From contig CBDAPX010000001.1 of assembly GCA_965198725.1 (NCBI GenBank), positions 248,001-312,000 on the forward strand: 64,000 bases of DNA. The letters are read 5' to 3'. The notes under the pieces were generated by a model. That model was not told the DNA's origin. It was given only the letters and a program-made list of their open reading frames with translations, and ran no database searches. Origin of the DNA: CBDAPX01 sp965198725. GTDB taxonomy: Bacteria; Pseudomonadota; Alphaproteobacteria; Rhodobacterales; Rhodobacteraceae. The translations under genes and the position numbers were made by a program. Below, in pieces: positions 1 to 8,356 of the stretch (within the stretch, counting starts at the first letter, position 1; every line of letters starts with the position of its first letter).

Positions 1-2
1 GC

Positions 3-1256
3 GATGAAATCGGTGCTTTGCAACTGACCCGCCTGAAATGGTCGTTGAACCACGCATATGAAAACGTCCCATTTTACAAAGCGTCCTTTGATGCCGCCGG
101 CGTGCACCCAGACAATATCAGCGACCTGAGCGACCTCGCCCGTTTTCCATTGACGGTGAAACAGGATCTGCGCGACAATTATCCTTTTGGCATGTTCGCC
201 GTGCCACGCGATCAAGTGCAACGCATCCATGCCTCATCTGGCACAACCGGGCAGCCAACGGTCGTTGGTTACACGCAAAACGACCTTGATGTGTGGGGGC
301 ATGTGGTCGCCAGATCCTTACGCGCCGCCGGCATGCGCCGCGGCGATATCCTGCACAATGCCTACGGCTACGGCCTCTTCACAGGCGGGCTTGGCATCCA
401 CTTGGGCGCCGATGCCTTGGGCCTGACCACTGTGCCTGTTTCCGGCGGAATGACACCGCGCCAAGTACGGCTGATCCAAGATTTCAAACCCAAGGGGATC
501 ACGGTCACCCCATCCTACGCGCTCTCGGTTCTGGATGAATACGCGGCCCAAGGCCTTGATCCGCGCGACAACTCTCTCGAAGTGGGCATTTTCGGCGCGG
601 AACCCTGGACCAACGCCATGCGCCGCGAAATTGAAACCGCCTTTGATATGCATGCGGTCGATATCTATGGGCTGAGCGAGGTGATGGGACCGGGCGTGGC
701 CAATGAATGCGTCGAAACCAAGGACGGCCTGCATATCTGGGAGGATCATTTCTATCCCGAAGTCATCGATCCCGAGACCGGGCAACCGGTCGCAGATGGC
801 GAACCGGGCGAGCTGGTCTTCACATCTCTGACCAAAGAAGCCTTTCCCATTATCCGCTACCGGACGCGCGACCTGACCCGCCTGCTGCCGGGCACGGCCC
901 GATCCATGCGCCGTATGGAAAAGGTGACGGGGCGCAGTGACGACATGATCATCCTGCGCGGCGTGAATGTCTTTCCGACGCAGATCGAAGAGCAGTTGAT
1001 GACCGTCACGGGCCTCGCCCCGCATTTCCAGATAGAGCTGAGCCGCCCGGACCGGATGGACGTGATGCATGTGCGCACGGAAGCCACCGAAAGCCATACG
1101 AATTCAGAGGCGCGGGATGCGGCCGCCAAGGACCTTGCTGCCAAGATCAAACAAACCGTTGGTGTTACCGTTGGCATCACCGTTGCCGATCCTGGCGGAG
1201 TGGCCCGCAGCCAGGGCAAAGCGGTGCGCATTATCGACAACCGCCCGAAATCCTGA
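3..1256 (+). CDS. paaK: Phenylacetate-CoA ligase (5' end outside window)
   Basis: Adenylate-forming enzyme that activates phenylacetate to phenylacetyl-CoA with ATP and CoA in the cytoplasm, the first step of aerobic phenylacetate breakdown. The reading frame is open to the window edge, so the N-terminus is missing; visible length is about 417 residues against roughly 435 for the family. The P-loop-like SSGTTGQPT motif lies near residue 75, GLSEVMGPG near 220, and RTGD-like YRTRDLTRLL followed by the hinge GRSDDMIILRG near 280-320, ending in the small C-terminal domain. Its stop overlaps the ATG of the following TetR gene (TGATG), which implies co-transcription. No other paa genes are visible. 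Confidence 0.93.
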   Translation, partial: DEIGALQLTRLKWSLNHAYENVPFYKASFDAAGVHPDNISDLSDLARFPLTVKQDLRDNYPFGMFAVPRDQVQRIHASSGTTGQPTVVGYTQNDLDVWGHVVARSLRAAGMRRGDILHNAYGYGLFTGGLGIHLGADALGLTTVPVSGGMTPRQVRLIQDFKPKGITVTPSYALSVLDEYAAQGLDPRDNSLEVGIFGAEPWTNAMRREIETAFDMHAVDIYGLSEVMGPGVANECVETKDGLHIWEDHFYPEVIDPETGQPVADGEPGELVFTSLTKEAFPIIRYRTRDLTRLLPGTARSMRRMEKVTGRSDDMIILRGVNVFPTQIEEQLMTVTGLAPHFQIELSRPDRMDVMHVRTEATESHTNSEARDAAAKDLAAKIKQTVGVTVGITVADPGGVARSQGKAVRIIDNRPKS

Positions 1257-1858
1257 TGCCCCGGGGAATTGCGCGCGATCACGATGCCAAACGTCTGGCA
1301 ATCCGCAAAGGGGCTGCGGCCTATTTCGCGCGGCTAGGCTATGACCGCGCCTCGATGACCGGCGCGGCACAGGAATGCGGTGTGTCAAAAGCGCTGCTCT
1401 ATCACTACTACGACAGCAAAGAAGCGCTCCTTTTCGATATTCTCGACACACACCTGACAGAGCTTTTGAATGTTGTCGCCGCGGCCAAGGGCGATGGGGT
1501 CGCCGGGTTGATCCGCGCCATCTTGGCCGCCTATGAAGATGCGGACGCAGAGCATAAATTGCAACTTGATGCGCTTGCCACCTTGCCACCTGCCCTGCAG
1601 CATCCCTTGATTGACCTGCAACGACGGCTGGTGCGGATCATGTCCGATGCGCTGGCCGCGGAACGCCCGGATCTTGGTCCCGATCGCCTGCGGGCCGCGA
1701 CCATGACCGTGTTCGGGATCCTGAACTGGTTCTATATGTGGCACCGCCCTGGCAAAGGTCTCAGCCGTATGGATTATGCCGATATGGCAGCCGAATTCGT
1801 GCAGTCCGGGCTGGCCGGCCTTTCGGTGGCCGAGGACGCCTTCGGCGAGAGTATTTAG
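1256..1858 (+). CDS. TetR/AcrR family regulator linked to paaK
   Basis: A 200-residue one-component repressor-type protein. The N-terminal helix-turn-helix is seen around residues 20-65, with the typical segment GVSKALLYHYYDSKEALL, followed by an alpha-helical ligand-binding domain. Its ATG overlaps the paaK stop, so it is translationally coupled and is the likely regulator of the phenylacetate genes (a PaaR-like role). The ligand is inferred to be phenylacetyl-CoA or a related compound; nothing in the sequence proves this. A strong inverted repeat follows the stop codon. Confidence 0.88.
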   Translation: MPRGIARDHDAKRLAIRKGAAAYFARLGYDRASMTGAAQECGVSKALLYHYYDSKEALLFDILDTHLTELLNVVAAAKGDGVAGLIRAILAAYEDADAEHKLQLDALATLPPALQHPLIDLQRRLVRIMSDALAAERPDLGPDRLRAATMTVFGILNWFYMWHRPGKGLSRMDYADMAAEFVQSGLAGLSVAEDAFGESI

Positions 1859-1902
1859 AAAGAGAAGAAGTGCATAGCACCTCTTAAGTCTTCTTCTCTT
1901 TT
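1859..1902 (+). terminator. Inverted repeat / terminator after TetR gene
   Basis: A perfect 12-bp inverted repeat, AAAGAGAAGAAG (from 1859) against CTTCTTCTCTTT (to 1901), directly follows the TetR stop. It runs into T/C-rich sequence and the group-typical TTTTCAAATACTC element. It could end transcription of the paaK-TetR unit and, from the other side, of the convergent imuB-like gene. Confidence 0.65.
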
Positions 1903-1943
1903 CAAATACTCATGGCGCGGCGGTTCAATGGGTTCGAAGTTTG

Positions 1944-3599
1944 CTAAGCAAAGCTGCCCTGGCAAAACCAACCGGATGACATGGTCCCCCCATATCCGTA
2001 ATAGAGCCACAGACGTTCACCTTGCTGCGTGGTCACGGCCCAGTAATCCCGTACCCCGCTGCGCCAATTCGGGTCTTCCAGCCACCATTCAGGTGCAATA
2101 CGTTCGGGGCCCTGGGCCTCGGTCATCTGCCAGTCGCGCCCGCGCCAGCGAAACGTCAATGGCAGGTCAGACGTATCTGCCGCCTGTACCGGTTCCGGTG
2201 GCCACAGCAGCAACGAGCGTGGTGTTGATGGGACCGGCCAATCGGTGGCTGGGTCAGACCAGGCTGCGGCGAGGATTTGATCCGTTTTTTCCGGCACATG
2301 GCTAGAGGCAGGATGGCGGCGGGTGATGGTTTCCAGCCCGACGCGGGCGCCCAGTTTGCCGATAAGATCGTCCAGCGCGGTGTTACCGTCCAGCCGGGCG
2401 CGCACGGCGCGGCCTGCCTGCAGATGTCCCACTTTGTCCCGGTCGTGAAGCGGTTCGGTCTCGGTTGCTTCGATCCGCAGCATATCGATCCCGAAACCCG
2501 CATCGATCTGGTCCAGTTTCATTTCCAGCAGGGGCCGGATCCGGTGCGGATCCTGGCTTGGGCGGGCCAGGCCGACATACACGCGCTCGGCTTTTTGATC
2601 TGCGCGATGCGCTTCGAACTGAAGGCAGCGCACCCCGCGCCCGCGCTCTTGCAGGCGCGCGCAGAGTTGCGGCAGCATCCGATCGATCCCGGCCATCACA
2701 TCGTCTTTGAGCCCGATGGGTTCGGGCAATGTCAGTCGTACTGCGAAGTGATCCGGCGCGCGGGCCGGAGAGACAGGCTCGGGCGCGCTGCCCATCGCCT
2801 GATCCAACCGCAGGACCAGGCCGCGGCCAAATCGGCGGGCCAAGGCCGCCCGGGGTTGTCCCAGCAAATCACCGACCCGGCGCAGGCCCAGCCGGTTCAG
2901 CTGAGCCACCATATCCGGGTCCAGCCGCAGAGCTGCCACCGGCAAGGGGCTGAGCGCGCCATATCCCTGACCCGGGGCCGCGACACGGGCAGATCGCCTT
3001 GCGCTGACCTGTGTGACCGGCGCGGCCCCGCCTTTGGTCCAGTGCCGGCGTTTGGCGGCGCGGGATCGGGTGGCGCGCGCTTCTTGATCGATGGCATCGC
3101 CGCTGCGATCCGCCTGTGCCCCCTGCCCGGCATATCGGGCCAAGGCCCAGGCCGCCCCGACCGTATCTCCCAGCCCCAGTTGCACGGTCAGCCCCATATC
3201 CGCACAATCGGTTTCCACCACCTGTAACAGAGACACCTCGCCGCCGAAGAGATGCGCACAACCGGTCAGATCCACGATCAACCCATCCGGGCTCTGCTCG
3301 GACACCCATGGGGAAAACTTACCCGCCCAGCGCCGCAGCGCGGTCAGAAACACCGCCTCTGCCGGCGCATTCCGGCTCCGCGTGATCAGGGCGGCACACA
3401 TCGCGTGCGCATCGCGCAGCGGTTGGCCGATCTGCAACCCCGCCGCCTGCGCCGTACCGTTGAGCGAGGTGACAACCTGCATGTTGTGCTTTTCCTCGAC
3501 CACGGCCAAGGCCCCCTCAAACACCCCACGGGTTTGACGGATCAGACGCTCGGCCCCCAAATTGGGAAACCACAGGGATAAAATACGGCGATTCGACAT
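1944..3599 (-). CDS. imuB: ImuB-like Y-family DNA polymerase homologue
   Basis: A 551-residue Y-family polymerase-like protein. In the N-terminal palm, where active Y polymerases carry a D-x-D motif, this protein reads SLWFPNLGAERLIR, lacking the metal-binding aspartates. That is characteristic of ImuB, the catalytically inactive adaptor of the ImuA-ImuB-DnaE2 mutasome. Helix-hairpin-helix-like sequence (LNRLGLRRVGDLLGQPRAALARRFG) lies around residues 230-260 and a little-finger-like domain follows. The C-terminal region WWLEDP..RDYWAV is typical of the family. Neither imuA upstream nor dnaE2 downstream is present; the flanks are the cytochrome c' and TetR genes, so it stands alone here. Confidence 0.82.
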   Translation of the reverse strand: MSNRRILSLWFPNLGAERLIRQTRGVFEGALAVVEEKHNMQVVTSLNGTAQAAGLQIGQPLRDAHAMCAALITRSRNAPAEAVFLTALRRWAGKFSPWVSEQSPDGLIVDLTGCAHLFGGEVSLLQVVETDCADMGLTVQLGLGDTVGAAWALARYAGQGAQADRSGDAIDQEARATRSRAAKRRHWTKGGAAPVTQVSARRSARVAAPGQGYGALSPLPVAALRLDPDMVAQLNRLGLRRVGDLLGQPRAALARRFGRGLVLRLDQAMGSAPEPVSPARAPDHFAVRLTLPEPIGLKDDVMAGIDRMLPQLCARLQERGRGVRCLQFEAHRADQKAERVYVGLARPSQDPHRIRPLLEMKLDQIDAGFGIDMLRIEATETEPLHDRDKVGHLQAGRAVRARLDGNTALDDLIGKLGARVGLETITRRHPASSHVPEKTDQILAAAWSDPATDWPVPSTPRSLLLWPPEPVQAADTSDLPLTFRWRGRDWQMTEAQGPERIAPEWWLEDPNWRSGVRDYWAVTTQQGERLWLYYGYGGTMSSGWFCQGSFA

Positions 3600-3696
3600 C
3601 AGGCGGCAGCAAAATGTTCCTGTTATGTTCTTATATCTAGGTCCTCGCCTGCACAGAGTCGAGATGCTATGTCAGGACATCAGAACGGAGGCATTC

Positions 3697-4137
3697 ATGC
3701 GCACCACATCCATTGCCTTGATCATTGGTCTGGCTGCCGCGGGAACCGCGCTTGGGCACCAAGGCGTGACAAACCCGGGTGTCATGGCGCGCATGCACAG
3801 CATGACGGACGCAAAATCTACCTTGCGGGTTCTGACCGACATGGCCTCTGCCAAGGCGCCGTTCGACGCTGGCAAAGCGGAAACGGCAAAAACCGCGCTG
3901 ATTGCCAATGCTCAGGATATTCCGGGCTTATTCAAAGACCGTCACGAAGACCCCAAAAGTGAGGCGCTTCCCCTGATCTGGTCGCAATTCGATGATTTCA
4001 CGGCCAAGGCGAAGGACTCTGAAACCGCATTCCGGGCGATCCAGACAGATGATCTTGATAGTATGCGGACAACGCTCATCCCGGCGGCGGCAACCTGTCT
4101 GAGCTGCCACCAGACCTATCGCCAGTCCAAAAAGTGA
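3697..4137 (+). CDS. Cytochrome c' (class II c-type cytochrome)
   Basis: A periplasmic four-helix-bundle haem protein of 146 residues. A signal peptide (MRTTSIALIIGLAAAGTALG) is followed by a mature part with one C-terminal haem-binding motif CLSCH near residue 135 and a following YR, the cytochrome c'/c556 pattern. The start at 3697 is chosen because GGAG sits just upstream and the signal peptide begins there; the open frame extends further upstream without family similarity. Proteins of this family bind NO or act in electron transfer; the precise partner is not evident. It abuts the convergent lipoprotein gene with no spacing. Confidence 0.9.
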   Translation: MRTTSIALIIGLAAAGTALGHQGVTNPGVMARMHSMTDAKSTLRVLTDMASAKAPFDAGKAETAKTALIANAQDIPGLFKDRHEDPKSEALPLIWSQFDDFTAKAKDSETAFRAIQTDDLDSMRTTLIPAAATCLSCHQTYRQSKK

Positions 4138-4524
4138 TCAGCCGCACCAGATCCGGGTGATGCGATCCTTTTCATCCGTCAGAACGTTCATGCGCAGTGG
4201 TCGATAATCTGTTGTGCTCAAACCACCCACGGACAGAACCTGCAGGTTGTCTTGCGGCAGAATGGCCAAGGCATCCGCCAGCGGCTGACCCAAGAGATCC
4301 TGAAACTGATCGGCCCCACAACTGACCAGCACCTGCTCTGCCGCGGCAGCATCGGATTCCGCCACGATGTCCACCTCCTCCTCAGCGGCCCCGTCTTCCC
4401 CGGTGTCCAAAGCCGCATCTTCGGTCAGCTCTGCGACAGGTTCGGGTTCTTCATAAACCACGTCATCCGGCACCGGCGCGCCACAGGCGCCCAGCAGAAA
4501 AAAGAGGGGGATCAAGCGTTTCAT
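4138..4524 (-). CDS. Lipoprotein with peptidase inhibitor I78-like domain
   Basis: A 128-residue predicted lipoprotein. The signal peptide MKRLIPLFFLLGACG contains a lipobox ending at Cys14. A low-complexity acidic linker rich in Glu/Asp/Ala follows (about residues 18-62). The C-terminal 60 residues start with CGADQFQDLLGQ and end with DYRPLRMNV...RITRIWCG, the pattern of the I78 inhibitor family (two flanking cysteines, DYRPxRxN core). I78 proteins resemble small serine-protease inhibitors. The actual protease target is unknown. Confidence 0.75.
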   Translation of the reverse strand: MKRLIPLFFLLGACGAPVPDDVVYEEPEPVAELTEDAALDTGEDGAAEEEVDIVAESDAAAAEQVLVSCGADQFQDLLGQPLADALAILPQDNLQVLSVGGLSTTDYRPLRMNVLTDEKDRITRIWCG

Positions 4525-4661
4525 CGGGGTCGTCTACCTTCCATTGCAACGGCCATACTGCGCCATGTGATCGATTTGGCAAGCATCACTGAATGCAGAG
4601 TTGAAATGAAACCGGCTTTCGCGCAGGGTCTGATGCACACACACCAACGGGAGGTTTAGCC

Positions 4662-5774
4662 ATGCGCACCCGCGCCGCCGTGGCCCTTGAGGCCGGAAAA
4701 CCATTAGAAGTCATGGAGGTGAACCTCGAAGGCCCAAAAGCCGGTGAAGTTCTGATCGAGGTCAAAGCGACCGGTATTTGCCATACAGATGAATTCACGC
4801 TGTCGGGCGCAGACCCCGAAGGCATGTTTCCCGCAATCCTCGGGCATGAAGGCGCGGGCGTCGTGCTGGAGGTTGGTGAAGGCGTGACCAGCCTGAAACC
4901 CGGCGATCACGTGATCCCGCTTTACACGCCGGAATGCCGGGAGTGCGAATACTGTCTGAACCCGAAAACAAACCTGTGTCAGGCGATCCGTACCACGCAA
5001 GGACAAGGCGTGATGCCTGATGGCACCTCTCGGTTCTCCATGCTCGATGGCACGCCGATCCTGCATTACATGGGCTGTTCAACCTTTGCCAATCACACCG
5101 TGTTACCCGAAATTGCACTGGCCAAAGTCAATCCGGACGCCCCTTTTGACAAGATTTGCTATATCGGCTGTGGGGTCACCACGGGGATCGGCGCGGTGAT
5201 CAATACCGCAAAGGTCGAGATTGGATCCCGCTGTGTGGTCTTTGGTCTAGGTGGCATTGGCCTGAACGTGATCCAGGGCTTGCGGTTGGCCGGGGCGGAT
5301 CAGATTGTCGGTGTCGACCTGAACCCGGACAAGATCCCGATGGCGGAAAAGTTCGGCATGACGGATTTCGTGAACCCCAAAGAGGTCGAAGGCGATCTGG
5401 TCCCGTATCTGGTCGATTTGACCAAGGGCGGCGCGGATTACTCCTTTGACGCCACGGGCAATGTGCAGGTGATGCGAGACGCATTGGAATGCGCGCATAA
5501 AGGGTGGGGGGAGTCGATCATCATCGGTGTGGCCCCGGCAGGTGCGGAAATCTCGACCCGTCCCTTCCAACTGGTCACCGGTCGGTCCTGGCGCGGCACA
5601 GCCTTTGGCGGCGCGCGTGGCCGCACGGATGTGCCAAAAATCGTGGACTGGTACATGGAAGGCAAGATCGAGATCGATCCGATGATCACTCACACGCTGA
5701 GCCTAGATAACATCAACGAAGGGTTCGACCTGATGCATGCCGGCAAGTCGATCCGTTCCGTGGTCGTTTACTAA
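4662..5774 (+). CDS. frmA: S-(hydroxymethyl)glutathione dehydrogenase / class III alcohol dehydrogenase
   Basis: NAD-dependent zinc enzyme oxidising S-hydroxymethylglutathione to S-formylglutathione in cytoplasmic formaldehyde detoxification; it also reduces S-nitrosoglutathione. It has 370 residues, full family length. Catalytic zinc ligands are in GICHTDEFTLSG and GHEGAGVV; the structural zinc site is PECRECEYCLNPKTNLC; the Rossmann motif GLGGIGLNVIQG is near residue 200. A GGGAGG ribosome site precedes the ATG. The next enzyme of the pathway, S-formylglutathione hydrolase, lies 7.6 kb downstream and is interrupted by a stop codon, so the product of this enzyme may lack its usual hydrolase. 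Also called adhI/flhA in this order. Confidence 0.95.
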   Translation: MRTRAAVALEAGKPLEVMEVNLEGPKAGEVLIEVKATGICHTDEFTLSGADPEGMFPAILGHEGAGVVLEVGEGVTSLKPGDHVIPLYTPECRECEYCLNPKTNLCQAIRTTQGQGVMPDGTSRFSMLDGTPILHYMGCSTFANHTVLPEIALAKVNPDAPFDKICYIGCGVTTGIGAVINTAKVEIGSRCVVFGLGGIGLNVIQGLRLAGADQIVGVDLNPDKIPMAEKFGMTDFVNPKEVEGDLVPYLVDLTKGGADYSFDATGNVQVMRDALECAHKGWGESIIIGVAPAGAEISTRPFQLVTGRSWRGTAFGGARGRTDVPKIVDWYMEGKIEIDPMITHTLSLDNINEGFDLMHAGKSIRSVVVY

Positions 5775-5788
5775 ACCTGATCACATAC

Positions 5789-5821
5789 GCCTTCCGCCCT
5801 CGCATCGTTTGGGCGGAAGGC
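5789..5821 (+). terminator. Hairpin after formaldehyde dehydrogenase gene
   Basis: An 11-bp perfect stem, GCCTTCCGCCC (5789-5799) and GGGCGGAAGGC (5811-5821), with an 11-nt loop, 15 bases after the stop codon. There is no strong T tract, so it may be an attenuating or mRNA-stabilising hairpin and not a full terminator. Confidence 0.6.
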
Positions 5822-5859
5822 CTCCCGGCCTGAAACTCGATATCGGAGTACGCCGGAAA

Positions 5860-6321
5860 ATGCCCAAAATACCCCGAAGCCCATGGACCGAACACACCGG
5901 TGGCCCGCATCCTGTCACGGGGCAAAATGATGGGCCTTATGCCAAAATACCCCTTGGTGATTTGGTCGGCCTGACGCAATTCGGGGTACATCTGGAACGA
6001 TTGCCGCCGGGGTCCCGATCCTCACACCGTCACTGGCATGAGGAAGAAGACGAGTTCATTTACGTGCTCTCGGGCGAACTGGTTTTGATCGAAGAAACGG
6101 GCACCGTTTTGAGGCCCGGGGATGCCGCCGGATGGGCCCACGGACACCCAACAGCGCATTGCCTTGAAAACAGGTCAGACCAAGACGCCGTTATTCTGGT
6201 GGTAGGCACGCGGCTGACAGACGATATCGTGCATTATCCCGATAACGATCTGACGTTGCACCGCAAAGACGGGCGGCGGAGTTACACCCGAACAGATGGC
6301 ACACCTTTCAAAGAGCAATAA
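5860..6321 (+). CDS. Cupin-domain protein
   Basis: A 153-residue single-domain cupin. Motif 1, SSHRHWHEEEDEFIYVLSG, supplies the usual His/His/Glu metal ligands near residues 58-70. Motif 2, PGDAAGWAHGHPTAHCLEN, supplies the later His near residue 100. The ATG at 5860 is chosen because it has a GGAG 12 bases upstream and starts a sequence typical of this family (PWTEHTGGP). Cupins of this type are often small metal-dependent isomerases or dioxygenases; the substrate is unknown. It lies downstream of the formaldehyde dehydrogenase gene but is separated by a hairpin. Confidence 0.85.
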   Translation: MPKIPRSPWTEHTGGPHPVTGQNDGPYAKIPLGDLVGLTQFGVHLERLPPGSRSSHRHWHEEEDEFIYVLSGELVLIEETGTVLRPGDAAGWAHGHPTAHCLENRSDQDAVILVVGTRLTDDIVHYPDNDLTLHRKDGRRSYTRTDGTPFKEQ

Positions 6322-6323
6322 AA

Positions 6324-6358
6324 GAAACGCCGCCTCTAAGGGCGGCGTTTCGTCTTTT
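6324..6358. terminator. Rho-independent terminator between convergent genes
   Basis: An 11-bp perfect stem, GAAACGCCGCC and GGCGGCGTTTC, with a 6-nt loop, followed by GTCTTTT. It immediately follows the cupin stop and lies before the convergent arylsulfotransferase stop. Confidence 0.85.
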
Positions 6359-6362
6359 GGGC

Positions 6363-8153
6363 CTAGAACTTGCCCGCAAGAGCGGGGTGATCCGGGCTGT
6401 ATTTGTACAGCCGGAAAATGCGCCCCGGTTTTGGAATGGTAAAGTCCAGCACGGTCTCCCCGGCTTCGGTCACTTCAAGCGCGCGGTTGTTTTGCGCCTG
6501 CACCATCAGAACATTGCCGTTAGGCAGCTTGCGCGCGCCCGACATGAACGGTGCGTGCAAACCTTTGGACCCGTCCGAATTATAGCTCCACGTGATGTCG
6601 GTCTCTTGGGACCAATCCCAATGACCCGCATCATCGACCGGCATTTTCACCCGAACGACATCGGAATACCCGCCATCGAGCACGCCCATGAACAACTCAT
6701 TGGGGTTATGGCTGCCATCTGCGGCGCGCAGTCCGCCGTTGTTGAAGATCTGCACCTCATGTGTGCCCGGCACCCAATAGGCGTCATGCTGCCAAAACAG
6801 AACCGTATCCTCGTCTGGTCCGCCATAGGTCCGCGGGCTGCCCCAGCGGTAGAGAAGTTCCCCGGCTGGTCCCTTGGCTTCCTCGGTCGTGGTGTCATGG
6901 TTGATGAGCCAAACCTCACCAAACGTGGCCGAAGAGACGACAAGCTGTTTCAGGTCTGCGTTGTAATCCACAGAGTTGAAGTGAAAGAGTTGCCCGTTCA
7001 CAAAGAGCCTGTCGATCCGGTCATAATTTGGATCGATCCGCGTTTTGTTTTCGGACACGACGCCGAAGCTGTCCAAACTGTCATCCACGTCCTGCACCAG
7101 ATGGTCGCGGCTGTCCCATTCCCAAACGATCTCGGACCCGCCGGTATCCAGATTGGGCGCAATTTCAATCAGCCGTTCGGTAAAGATCGTATCGCGCGGG
7201 GATGGTTTCCCTCTCCACCCAAACGCGGTCGCCTCTTCAACCGTGTTCACATCGTAAACGATGGCCATGATGTTGCCGTCGGGCAGAACCGCAAAATCGT
7301 GGTGCAAACAATACTTGCCAATCTCGCAATATTCGAACTCCCAAACGATATTGCCGTCCCAATCGACCAGTTCGACGACCCCATTGGCCCCAACGGGGAA
7401 GTTGCCCAAGGCTTTCCAATCCAGCGACGCGGTAGTGCGCGCGACGAGCCCGTTGTCCAAGAGATAGGCCGAAACACCTTCTGGGGCGTAACGCTCGTTC
7501 TTCCATTCGTGGACGAAGTTGCCGCTCATATCCATCAGATAGGTGTGCGGCTGGACCTGGCGGCGGCCATTGTCATAGGACCCGTGGAAAAACAGATATC
7601 CGTTATAGGCGCGGTCATCGGCACCGGGCGGAACCGGGCCTGTGACGGCCTCATATTCCCGCTGATAAAAACTGGCCGTGAATGCGGCGATTTTTTTGGG
7701 GTCTGGCGGACGGCCAAAAAAGCTCGGCGGTGGACCGGGCGGCGGTGCCAGCTCTTTTCCGGCGAGTTGACCGTCGCCATCGATTTCCAGACGGGCCAGC
7801 ATTTCGGACGCCATGCTGATTTCTTCGGCCGAAATGACAACGTCGCCGTCATCATCAATGATGTTAAACACCCAGTTTTCGCGCACGACATGGTACATCG
7901 GAAACCGTCCACCATGCGACTCGTCCGGGCTCAGCACGCCATCGCCGTTCTGATCCATCGATTTCAACACATCCGGGGCTGCGGCGATTTCCTGAGCCGA
8001 CAACACCTTATCCCCATCCGCGTCCAGAGCGCTCTGGATCATGCCGCTTCGCTTTGCGATTTCTTCGCGGCTGGGGGCCTGTTGCGCAATCGCGGGCAGT
8101 GAGCCGATTGCACATACCACGGCGAGAGACGCCGCTGTAACACGTTGTTTCAT
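6363..8153 (-). CDS. Arylsulfotransferase (ASST)-family protein with N-terminal EF-hand repeats
   Basis: A 596-residue exported protein. The start at 8153 is set by a strong GGAGGAG site and a signal peptide (MKQRVTAASLAVVCAIGSL, cleaved after AIA). Residues about 35-130 carry four EF-hand-like loops: DADGDKVLSAQE, DQNGDGVLSPDE, DDDGDVVISAEE and the weaker EIDGDGQLAGKE. The rest is a beta-propeller of the ASST type, with phrases such as TYLMDMSGNFVHEW, DNGLVARTTASLDWK, HHDFAVLPDGNIMAI and LMVQAQNNRALEVTEAGE. ASST enzymes move sulfate between phenols in the periplasm; activity here is inferred from fold only. The combination of calcium-binding repeats and propeller suggests a calcium-stabilised extracytoplasmic enzyme. 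A single gene with a free promoter region upstream. Confidence 0.85.
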   Translation of the reverse strand: MKQRVTAASLAVVCAIGSLPAIAQQAPSREEIAKRSGMIQSALDADGDKVLSAQEIAAAPDVLKSMDQNGDGVLSPDESHGGRFPMYHVVRENWVFNIIDDDGDVVISAEEISMASEMLARLEIDGDGQLAGKELAPPPGPPPSFFGRPPDPKKIAAFTASFYQREYEAVTGPVPPGADDRAYNGYLFFHGSYDNGRRQVQPHTYLMDMSGNFVHEWKNERYAPEGVSAYLLDNGLVARTTASLDWKALGNFPVGANGVVELVDWDGNIVWEFEYCEIGKYCLHHDFAVLPDGNIMAIVYDVNTVEEATAFGWRGKPSPRDTIFTERLIEIAPNLDTGGSEIVWEWDSRDHLVQDVDDSLDSFGVVSENKTRIDPNYDRIDRLFVNGQLFHFNSVDYNADLKQLVVSSATFGEVWLINHDTTTEEAKGPAGELLYRWGSPRTYGGPDEDTVLFWQHDAYWVPGTHEVQIFNNGGLRAADGSHNPNELFMGVLDGGYSDVVRVKMPVDDAGHWDWSQETDITWSYNSDGSKGLHAPFMSGARKLPNGNVLMVQAQNNRALEVTEAGETVLDFTIPKPGRIFRLYKYSPDHPALAGKF

Positions 8154-8356
8154 GATCTCCTCCAAGCGGTAAACTCGGGAGTAAAGATATTGCGCAAACC
8201 GCAGCCTTGGAGTGCAAAATATGTGCGAACCACTCTTCGGCACGATGCGCATTTGCTGCATTAAACTGTTGACAGTTTCGACCGCATCACATGGCACATA
8301 AGTCTTCCCTGCCCTTTGGACCATGACAGGCCAATACGTCTCACAGCATGCCGCGC

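Noticed and set aside
318..1097. Long minus-strand open frame opposite paaK
   Set aside because: Shadow of the high-GC paaK gene; no family resemblance, no ribosome site, and the plus strand has all adenylate-forming enzyme motifs.
2277..3227. 316-codon plus-strand frame inside imuB
   Set aside because: Codon-bias shadow; no recognisable domain and fully covered by the Y-family gene.
6357..8102. 581-codon plus-strand frame opposite the arylsulfotransferase gene
   Set aside because: Antisense shadow: composition rich in His/Arg/Gln without domains, while the minus frame has signal peptide, EF-hands and propeller motifs.
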